DNA from: Lepus europaeus
Taxonomy: Eukaryota > Chordata > Mammalia > Lagomorpha > Leporidae
Reading direction: 5' to 3'
DNA: 64,000 bases
Assembly: GCF_033115175.1 (NCBI RefSeq)
Contig: NC_084834.1
Span: 89,822,462 to 89,886,461, forward strand
The notes beneath the pieces are model-generated. The model worked only from the letters and a program-made list of their open reading frames with translations, was not told the DNA's origin and ran no database searches. Position numbers and translations under genes: made by a program. This document shows positions 35,722 through 46,100 of this stretch, one piece after another (position 1 is the stretch's first letter; every line of letters starts with the position of its first letter).

Positions 35722-37182
35722 CTAGTCACCGTCACTCTCACTTGAACTGCCGCTGTCTGATGATTCACTGCTGTCGTCCTTTTTACGGAGCCTAAAACTC
35801 CTATTGGAATGGGATCTTCTGTAACCCCAAGAGCCTTTCCTTTGTGGCACACCGTTATTCCATGCCTCATTGTCTTGTGGGTGAGGTACATAATGATTTT
35901 TTCTGCTGTGTGTTATTGTATTCCCTTTGTTATTGGGGCCACCATGGGAACCTATTTCATTTTTCATTTCATTATCAAGACCATGAGAAGGACTGAGCAA
36001 GTCTTGACTTTTGCCCTTGGCAGAAAATCTTTGGCTTTCATGTGCTTTTACTTGGTTTCTATCAGAGTGTCCCGTACCTTTTCTGCTGCTCCCTTTGCCA
36101 TTCTTAGGAATTTCATTGTAATTGGTACTTGGGGTTGCATCACGACTGCCTTCTTTCCCTTTTTCTTTTGAGGGTGCCTGAGGGAAATGAAATTCGACTT
36201 TTCCTTGGTGGGCATTTTGGCTGTCAGCATCCACTCTGTTTCCTTCTTTTCCGGGGAGTTTCTTAAAATTGGTACTACCTATGATGTCATTGCTGCCCTC
36301 TGCAAGGCTGACATCAGTAGCCTCTTTCGCTGTTTGATCTCTGGTTCCAAAGGCATTGCCACCATTTTCTTCTATCTCTGGGATCTCATTATAGCCTGGT
36401 CCTTTTGTGTCGGGATCAATAGCCTCAGCTTTCCTTGGACCTGAAAACCCTGTTTGGACATCTATACCTCCTGGGTCGGGACCAATCACTCCTCCTTTAC
36501 GAGGAATGTCCTTGGAAGGTTGGCCATCTCCACTGAATGGGGTGATGTCATTGTCCCCTCTCCCTTGAAGATCTGTGTAACCACTGCCTTCAAAATCCCT
36601 AGAGACCTTTTTGACTTTGGGGAGCTGTTTTAGGTAATCAGCATTGTGTTGGATGTGACGGATGCTCTTGCTTTTTATTGGACTACTCTGCACTTGAGAA
36701 TCTCTTTGATGGCTCCTTTTTTCTTTTGAGTGGATTTTGGCATAGTGAATACCTTCTGGAATGTTCCTTACAACGTTCCTAAGTTTACTCTTTCGGTTTT
36801 CTTCCCCCAGGGCTCCAGTCACCATCACGGGCCCCATGGTGTGTTGTGTATTCTTTCCAATGAGCCCTGTACTGTACTCTTCCTGGTCATGGAATTTGCC
36901 AGTGGTATCATCTCCATCCTCAACCCCTCTGTCCCCAGTGGGTTCGGGATAAATGGACATTGCTAGGTCATTGTGGACACCGGTGGTAATAACGCTGAGG
37001 TCTTCATTCAGGGTCTGCCTATTTGCGGAAGGCGTTTGAGATTTAACACTCCGGTCCTTTCCAATGGTTTCCAAAAGGGCCAGATCTCTTTCCTGCACAG
37101 TATCTTTAGGTGACGGCTGCTGATTTCTTCTCTTGTCAAAATGGTCGAGAGCAGCATTCTCTTTGTCTTTCTTCTCTTCTTC
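35722..37182 (-). CDS. MEPE: MEPE terminal coding exon (487 codons including stop)
   Basis: Acceptor TACTTTAG ends at 37183; translation continues EEEKKDKEN and stays open to TAG at 35724-35722. A GTG codon at 37098-37096 is an internal valine, not a start, so an ORF drawn from there misses 28 upstream codons of this exon. The exon carries about 93% of the protein: the acidic and basic N-terminal half, the RGD/SGDG segment, two YNEIP repeats, a GSTNFKKLPGKEG motif of similar spacing, a basic RRSHSNRSFRLRKK region and the ASARM tail. Several plus-strand ORFs within it are antisense shadows. Confidence 0.96.
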   Translation of the reverse strand, partial: EEEKKDKENAALDHFDKRRNQQPSPKDTVQERDLALLETIGKDRSVKSQTPSANRQTLNEDLSVITTGVHNDLAMSIYPEPTGDRGVEDGDDTTGKFHDQEEYSTGLIGKNTQHTMGPVMVTGALGEENRKSKLRNVVRNIPEGIHYAKIHSKEKRSHQRDSQVQSSPIKSKSIRHIQHNADYLKQLPKVKKVSRDFEGSGYTDLQGRGDNDITPFSGDGQPSKDIPRKGGVIGPDPGGIDVQTGFSGPRKAEAIDPDTKGPGYNEIPEIEENGGNAFGTRDQTAKEATDVSLAEGSNDIIGSTNFKKLPGKEGNRVDADSQNAHQGKVEFHFPQAPSKEKGKEGSRDATPSTNYNEIPKNGKGSSRKGTGHSDRNQVKAHESQRFSAKGKSQDLLSPSHGLDNEMKNEIGSHGGPNNKGNTITHSRKNHYVPHPQDNEAWNNGVPQRKGSWGYRRSHSNRSFRLRKKDDSSESSDSGSSSESDGD

Positions 37183-40100
37183 CTAAAGTACAATTTTCAA
37201 TACATAGTGATTATCTTATGTTAAACTTTTAAAAATTAAGTCCTATGCATTATAAAAAGCTATCCATCAGATATTCGATAAAAAAAGAGTCTATTAACTC
37301 TACAGGAGTTTATTAGGAGAGACTGAATTTGAAAATGTAGCTTAGAGCCAGATTTTAAAGGAGGATCTGAAGTTAAGAATAGCATGATAAAAAGAGCGTG
37401 GTTCTCATTTTGTACGTAGGGGTCATAGTAAGTGAAATGAATTTTATTTAAAATTGGCCTTTTGTGGTGTGTGTGTGTGCATGTGTGCGTGTGTGTTTGT
37501 CCTGATATCATGAGTTACTGCAAGATTTCCTTTTTCTTTTTAACATAAAATCTGCAAATAGATGATCACAGGTAATACTCAGCTCTGACTTTCAATATAG
37601 GGCTTTGCAACAGTTTTGCAGCCCAGTTATTGTCTAAAAAACAGGATCTTTGTTTCTGCCTTTGTCACATAATAAAACAAATTTGATAGTCTAGATCAGT
37701 CGTCCTCCAGTTTGCCATTTATAGGAATTATCTGGAAGGCTTGCTTAAACAAAAATTGTTGGCCAATGGCCAGAGAGTCTGACTCAGTGGGTCCAGCGCA
37801 GGGCTGGAGAATCTGCATCTGTGACCAGGTTCTGGATGATGACAAAGCGGAGGCCTGTGTCTCTGTTTCTCCTTTTTCGGAGACTGGGGTAGACTCTGTG
37901 CAGATGCTACTTCTCAGCCAGTGCAACGGCCAACCTGGAATACACTCGGCAGAACACAGAACAAAGGAGCCGACTTGAGTTTGCCCTGTGCCACTCAGTG
38001 ATTCTCTGTGACACAAGCTGGACACAGAAGTGTCCTGAGGGGACTGAGCGTTCGGCCTACTGAGGAGAATGGGTTAAGACACTCATTTCCCATGTCAGAG
38101 TGTCTGGGTACATCTCCCAGCCCTGCTGCCAATTCTAGCCATTAATGCAGATCCTGGGGGCAGGAGGGGGCAGCACAGATGCCTCAAGTATTTGAGTTCC
38201 TATCACTTATATGGGAGACCTGGATTAAAATTCTGGCTCTTGGCTTTAGTCTAGCCCAGCCCTGGCTATTGCAGGTATTTGAATAAAGCAGTGGATGCGA
38301 GTTCTGCCACTGTATTTCTCAAATAAATAAGTAAAAATAGCTTTCAAAAATTATAAAAAATAAAATAGGGTCTGAGAGTCCAGTCCAGAGATTTCCAGAT
38401 GGTGTTATCATAGAGGGAGCTACGTGACCGTAAAAGGAGCAATGGAGATGGAGCACACACACTGGGGCCAAGTCTGAATCATCAACAAAGAGGGGTCAAA
38501 GCTGCTCGTGAGAGCCAAGAAAAGATGAATCACCCCTGGGCCCCACCGCGGTTGTACTGAATGGATCCTTAGCTGTGGAGCCAAGAACACACAAGTCCTG
38601 CGGCATCATCCCATGTGTGTCTGAAGATCCCAAGTCTTCCTCTCTGCTGTGAAGCAAGGCCCATTTGCACATGAGGTCTATGCTGTGTGGAGGTGATGTA
38701 TGCCATACCTGGGTGTCGTCATTGAGAAACAAGAAAGGAGCGAGGGCCCGAGAATATTTAGCTAGAAGAGACTGCAGGATGTACCTAGAAAACTATCTAA
38801 ATTGTCAGATAACCTTTAGTTTAAACAAGTTGACTTGAAGTTCTGCACTTTCTCCTGTCTCTGTATTAATCCCTTGGCTAGGAGTTCTTGTGTAACAAAA
38901 CAATTATAGAAGAATTAATGCTACACTTTCTTTCTACCTCCAAATTGCAGAATGAGCTAGAGTTTACAAGGTCACTATGTGGGCATTTGAACTGGTGAGT
39001 AAGATGAAATCAATACGGGGTATTTATTGAGGGACTTGGACATGTGTGGAACTGAGCTGAGCACCACCTGTCCTAAGCAGTACCAAATGACTTCTTGAAC
39101 AGCAAAGGCAGCACCTGGAGGGTACAGAGTGTTGATACTTGCAGTTCTCTCTCATTGGGTCCCTATGTTCAGACCCATCACCTGTCTAGTTCTCCTTTAG
39201 CTTTGAATCACAAATCAGCTGTAGACTCTGATGTGGCACAAAGCACACAGCATTTCTTAGCTTCCTTGCCTTGGCCACAGTCCTGTTCTTACTAATACAG
39301 CTTAATTCTGTCCTTTTCTGTCACACTTCAATCTGTGGGCTTTTGTTGAATGTGTGGACATCTTCTTGGAAGTGTTAACTAAGGATGTGGTAATAGATGA
39401 AAGGCCACTGATGGAGAAATAAAGATGGCCAGCTGGAAGCTCACTCTTAGGGGTGATTACAAAGAAGATGCAAAACTGGCACTGTGGTGTAGTAGGTTAA
39501 GCCTGTTCCTGAGGTGCCAGCATCTGCTATGGGCACTGGTTCGAGTCTCACTTCTGATCCAGCTCCCTGCTTATGACCTGGGAAAGAAGTGGAAGATGGC
39601 TCAAGTGCTTGGGCTGGAAGAAGCTCCTGGCTCCTCGCTTCAGATTGGTCCAGCTCTGGCCATTGTAGCCATTTGGCAAGTGAATAAGCAAATGAAAAAC
39701 TGCTCACTCTGTCTCTCCCTCTCTCTGTAACTCTGATCTCAAACAAATAAATAAATCTTTTAAAAAAAAGTGGATCCAGGGGAACCAGGACCAAGTTGCC
39801 AAGTGGCCTTTCTTTTTTGGAATCAGTTACCAACTCTGTCACCTATGAGCTGTGTGAGCTTGGGAAGCCTATTTTATTTCTCTGAGTCTCAACTTCTTCA
39901 GCTACAAAATAAAAAAAAATTTTGGGAGAATTAAATGATTTTCATAAATGATATAATGCATGTGAAGCATCTAGCACAATGTCTAGCATAAAAATGCTTT
40001 ATATCAACAACAGTTACTACCATTTAATACATAATTGTATGTGACCCTTTAATGAATGTTGGGTTGCTTTCTCACATAACGTTAATGCTATTGCATTCAT

Positions 40101-43100
40101 TATAGGACACACAGCTGTTCTCCCGATTTCCAGGCTTCTTCAATATTATTTGAAATGGCTAATGGCCATGAACTTATTCTAGACCCCTCTGCCTGTGTAC
40201 TGTCACCCTCTGCCTGTGGGTCCCATAAGCTTGTGGCTCTTGATGCTATGTTATCAAAAAAAGATTCTGATTGGTTGCTCCCTCTTCCTTCCTCCTCCCA
40301 CTTCCCAAATCCCTGATGTCTTATTTTGCTCTCAAATAAGAGGATTCCCTGAGTTTACACTGCTGGAGGCAGTGGGGGAAGTGTTGAATCAGCTTGCACT
40401 TAAATCTCAAGATAAAAATGCCCTTGGAGATGCTCTCTACTCTCAAGAAGTTGGTTAATAAATGATCTGCAAAAGTGCTACCTCTTAGTATTTTTAACAT
40501 GCCATATGAAATGATTTTTTTGTGGAAGTTATGACACCACTAATTCAGTAATATTTTATATGGCAGACATATTCTGAAAATATGTAAGACTTTGCTATGG
40601 GAAAAAATTAGAAATAAACTTTGTAGTGACTTATTTCTGGATAAAATTTTTAAACATTTGACTAAGTCATTAAGTCTTAGAGAGTTTAACTTGGACATTT
40701 GTATTTCCTTTTGTAATCACATTCATTTACTCCTTGCTGAAATAACCCTTTTAGTTAATCAAGTAGGTTAGAAAATTAGATTAGAATAGTCCCTTCCTAG
40801 TTTTTTCTGCCTTGCTCTGAAGTGGTAAGTTTTGCTTGATTTTTGATGCTCCACCAGTTTTAAAAGAGTAGCCTGCATAATAATAATGAATTGTGTACAT
40901 CTCAGTAGAAAACTGAGTTTATAAGTTAGAAGAATGTTTTGTAAATGAAAAAACTTTTAAACTGTGGTATGTGATGCTTAATCATTTGTGCATGGCAGAA
41001 AATAAATGCACAAAAATGCAATTGCTTGTGTTAAATGATTCTGATGACACTGTTGACTGGTGGTCTGTGTATCATAGGCTTATATTATTCCTTTGGTAGA
41101 GAATGGCCTCTCCTATTCGCTTTTATGTATTCAAATCCCACTCATCATCTAAGACCCAGCTCAATTATTCCAGTACATAACTTCTCTTGAACACCAAGCC
41201 AAGAACTAATTTCTTTCCACTTGAAGCCCCTAAAGTATGCTTTTATTTTTTGCACCACTCACATAGTACTTTCCACATTCTCTCTCAGGCTATGGTGATT
41301 TTTGGAAGTACTTTTTATTTCTTTACTAACCCCAAGATCCTGGAGGGAAAGAATTAAATTTTCTCAATTATTTTCCCTCACATGGTATCTCACACAACAG
41401 CAAGAGCTCAATATCCACTTGTCACAATGAGTAAGTAGTAACGAATTTTAACAGGCAATTAGATGTAGCCTTAGAGATGTCATGGAAAGGATGTGGAGCA
41501 GAAGAAAAAAGCATTCTGAAAGGAAGCTACTACTTCCACGGGAAACAAGCCAGATTGGGAAAAGCAAATAGTCCTTTGACTGATGGCATCCTAGGCTCTT
41601 TCCAGCTCTTTGGCCCATGAATCTGCAAGAAGGCACTGAGTGAAAAGAACTATTGTCATCCTGTGACAGGGGCCTCATTCTTTCCCCTCTGAGCACCCTG
41701 CCCCAGCGGGAATTGTCGCCTGTAGACTGAGTCTGAGAGACACTTAGACGCGACACTTTTGGGCCAAAATGCTTTCTTCTGTTGAAAACCCTACCAACAG
41801 CACATGGTGGAGTCTATCCAGATGACCCGCTCCTGAGAGACCAGATGTGACGGAGAGGCAATAACACGGCCATCTTTGGGCAACTGGGATCCATCAGTAC
41901 CGCACTTGTAGCAGCAGGTCTGGGAAGGCCCAGGGTATGGGATAAAGGTCAGGAAGTTCTGGAACAGAGTTCCATGGTAGAGGAGCATGAAGAGTCAGGA
42001 GTGTGCGAAAAGGTGGCAGCCACAGAGAGAAACCTGAGAGCAGGCAAAAACGAACTTTCTCTCCCCTACACTTCCCCCCAGTCTTGGGCCATGGTCTGGC
42101 TTACACTGAAGATGCTCACCTAGATATTCAGCTTACCTTTACGTTGGTTTGATTTTTCTTCCCAGGCAGTGTGTAAACACACTTAAAAATGTAATGCCCA
42201 TGCTTCTCATGGTGGCCTTTGTACGTCATCTACAAAACCAGAACATTACGTTTAGGTGGGTTTATCTCTTACCGAGAAGCTTTCTGGTTCTAGTTTTCCT
42301 TGCACAATTTTTTTTTTTTTTTTTAAACTTGGAGGAAATTGCATTCTGCCTCTGACAATCAGTAGTACTTCTTATAACCACAGGAGGGTGCGCGTCAGCC
42401 AGCTCCTGAAGATAGTAATTTGTTCCTCCAAGTTTTCTACTTGGTGTCTCTAAGTCTGGTTTCTCTGAGCCTGTCAACTGCATTCTTTCTCAAGGTGCAT
42501 CAGTTTTATTACTAAATTTCAGTGGAAATGAAGCATGTGGAAACAGTCTCAGATGGGAGAGGGCGGGGTTTTAGGAGAAAAGGCAGGTTTTTTACAATAC
42601 TCATGTCTGATATCCAATTGATAAACCTCATAGTATGAACATGTAGGCTCTTAAATTTGTAGTTTTAGCCATTGTAATTGTCAGCTGAGATAAAGAACAG
42701 AAGATTGTTAGTTCTTAGAATGGATTTTTCTAATACTGACAGGAAAAATCATGATGTGTAAAAGTAGTCTGCATTTTGGTTACATGAAAAGCATCTAGTG
42801 TTTAATTTTCTGGATATTTATAGAAACTAACTTCATGTGAATGGAATTCCCCATTGAGACCTGTTAACTGGGGCCAGTGTTGTGGCGCAGCTGGTTAAGC
42901 TGCTGCCTGCAAAGCCGGCATCCCATATGAACATCAATTCATGTCCCAGCTACTCCACTTCCAATCCAGCTCCGTAGCAATGTGCCTGGGAAAGCATCTA
43001 AAGGTGGCCTAGGTGCTAGGAACCACCTGGGAGACCTGGATGGAGTTCCAGGCACCTGAGATTAGCTTGACCAACCTGGCCATTGTGGTCTCACCCTCTC

Positions 43101-46100
43101 TCTCTCTCTCACTCTACATTTCAAACAAACAAATAAATAAATATTTTATAAACAGACCTGTTTACCATCTTCACTTTTCCTCCATTATGTATACTTAGCT
43201 CTCACGTGCATGGGTGGAGAAATGCTGTTTACTAGTCTCCCATAATTCTTATCAATTATCCCTTAAATATTGCCTGTCAAACTATTATTTCATTTGAAGG
43301 AAGAAATCACACTGAAGAGGAAGAAATCTCTGTTTAGAATGCTTTCCTCTTTCCTGTCACATATTGTGTGCATTATAATACCTGATAACCAGAAAGTGTC
43401 AAAATCATGTTGTATAATTTGGCACTTCCATTCTAAGAACCCAGGCATATTTTGACAGTCAACATCTTCTCTTAGGGACTTTTTCCTTGACAGACTCCAA
43501 ATAAGTTATTTGAGAAGAATCATGTTTACCCTCTGCTCTTCCACACAGCCTCGCTGGGTTTCCTTCGTCTGAGGTCGAAATGTCTGAAAGGAAACAAGAA
43601 ATACAACTTCACCAAATGGAGCATTCATTCTTTCATTCATTGCTTCAAACAACAGCTGTTTCATTTGTTTTTCCCTCACTGGGTTGTATTATTCAATGTG
43701 GAAGGTCATTCTGACCAAAAAAGATAGGCACATACATCTTTTTTGTTTTTAAAGATTTATTTATTTATTTTCAAGTCAAAGTTACACACACACAGAAAGA
43801 GAGAGAGAGAGAGTGAGAGAGTGAGAGAGAGAGAGAGAGAGAGAGGTCTTCCATCCAATGGTTCACTCCCCAATTGGCCGCAATGGCCGGAGCTGCACTG
43901 ATCTGAAGCCAGGAGTCAGGAGCTTCTTCTGGGTCTCCCATGTGGGTGCAGAGGCCAAAGGACTTGGGCCATCCTCCACTGCTTTCACAGGCCATAGCAG
44001 AGAGCTAGATTGGAAGTGGAGTAGCTGGGTCTTGAACTGGCATCCATATGGGATTCCGGTGCTTCAGGCCAGGGTGCTAATCTGCTGTGCCACAGCAGTG
44101 GCCCAGGCACATACATCTTCACTACTGATTTTGGTATGACAAAAGTGAGCACCCGCTCTCTTCCCCTACCGGGAGCAGTGCCATTTCCATCACAGAAACC
44201 AATTCCAGCACAGCAAACTGCCCTGTGGGTGGAGAGGGGGAGAAGGGCAGGATGGCACCCCAGGTAGAAGAGATTGGAGGATGAGTTTTCACTGAAAAAG
44301 TTGTTGAGTTTGCATGAATTCAAACTGGAGTTCAGGGAAGTGGACTACATATGTGCATTGACTGGGTAAAGTCCAGTAATTGTTAGATTGAATTAATGTG
44401 CTCCTGATGGCCCAGCAGGAGTGAAACCAGAGCCCTGTATATAAATAGTAGGGTCACACCCAAGCATGGAACTTGATTGTTGCCATCAACTGGGACAACA
44501 TTAATTCAGAGAAGGAAAAATGGAGGTGGCTAGCAGATTTGGAAACATTCTTGCTTTTGGTTCAATATGAAAGTGCCATAATTTCTTGAGGATATCTGGG
44601 GGTAAGGGTGGCTATGGAGGCAGAGATAGGCCAGAAACTAAGCAAGAATAGATCCAGGAGTTGTCACAGGCCTTTGGGCCAAGGAAGACTGTGCAGAACA
44701 GCACCTGAGAATCCTGGAGCAAGCTTGGTGTACAAAGGACAGACCTTACAATTATTTTATTCTCAGTATGTGTATTTCCTGATTTCCTTTTGAAATTCCT
44801 AGTTTATTGCATATGTAGCAAGAAAAATCAATAGGTGGGCCTGGTTGGTGTATGAGTGCTTGTGCTAAAGTGGAAGCAGGTGCCATGGTAGGTCAGTCAT
44901 TGAAGAGAGAGAAACCCTTCAGCGAAACATCAAAGGCATAAACAGTCTGCGAGCCACTTCCATCAGCTGTCCCACTCATCTAAAGATTGTTCTCACTGAA
45001 TAAGCCTTCAAGTTCCGGCTTGTGCTTTATACAGTAAGATATTGACAATTCTGCTGCTTGCTCTTGGGTTATCTAGTCTTCTTTTCATTCTGAGAGATCC
45101 CTACAAATTTCATTTCCCAGGCTACTTTGCTCTCTGGCTTCAGTTTGGGTTTGGCTTATGGAGGCCTGGAAACACATTGGAGGGTGGGAGAGAGAAACTA
45201 TATCTCTCTCTGCTCTCCCTGGCTTTGCATCTCTAGAATCCGATACATTTCCTTTGTGATTCTAGGTCCTGTGGAGGCCCGACCCAGGATACTGTGAACA
45301 TCACCTCCTTTTGTTTCTTCCAGTCTTAGGCATAGTAGTAGCTTCAGTCTTTGGACTGCCTCAGAACCCTTGATATGCCCCTTATAACCTCCCTGTACTT
45401 CATAGTTAGTTCCCCAAATGAAATCCCTCTGCTGAAGTTGGAAATATAAACTACGGAACAGTATGTGGTCTAGTGATTAAGATGTCCCCATCCACCAATG
45501 GGAGTGCCTGGATTTGACCCCCAACTCCAGCTTCCTGCTAATGCAGACCCTGGGAGACAGCGCTGATGACTCAAGTTGTTGGGTTCCTGTCACCCACTTG
45601 GGAGACCTGGATTGAGTTCCTGGCACCCGACTTCAGCCTCTGGCCTGGCCCAGGACTGTTATGGGCACCTGAGGAGTGAACAAGCAGAAGGGAGCTCACT
45701 CTCTGTTTCTCTTGCTGACTCTCAAACTAGCAAAAGAAATAAGTAAAGAAATTTAAACTCAAAAACTTCAGTAAAAGTACCCCATTGACTGAACTCCAAA
45801 GCATATCTACATTCCATTCTAGAAACGAGCAATAGTCGGTCGACAACACTTTGTATAGCCCTTTGAAAACTTCTTTAGTATACAATTTCATTTGAGACCT
45901 GTCATAACACTTGTGAAATAGGCAGTAAAATAATCAAAATTGTCTACTAATATAGCTGATAGCAGTTGAAATAGGGGCAATATTTTAACCTTTATCTTCT
46001 GTCTCAAAGTCCCAGGGATAAAGAAAAGAAGTTTTAAATGACTAAATTTTAAAAATTTAATATTAGGTAATATACCTGAAGTTTATTGTTAAGTATCTTC

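Noticed and set aside
35809..36444. Plus-strand ORFs of 85-120 codons
   Set aside because: They are antisense shadows of the MEPE terminal exon, whose minus-strand frame is the recognised protein.
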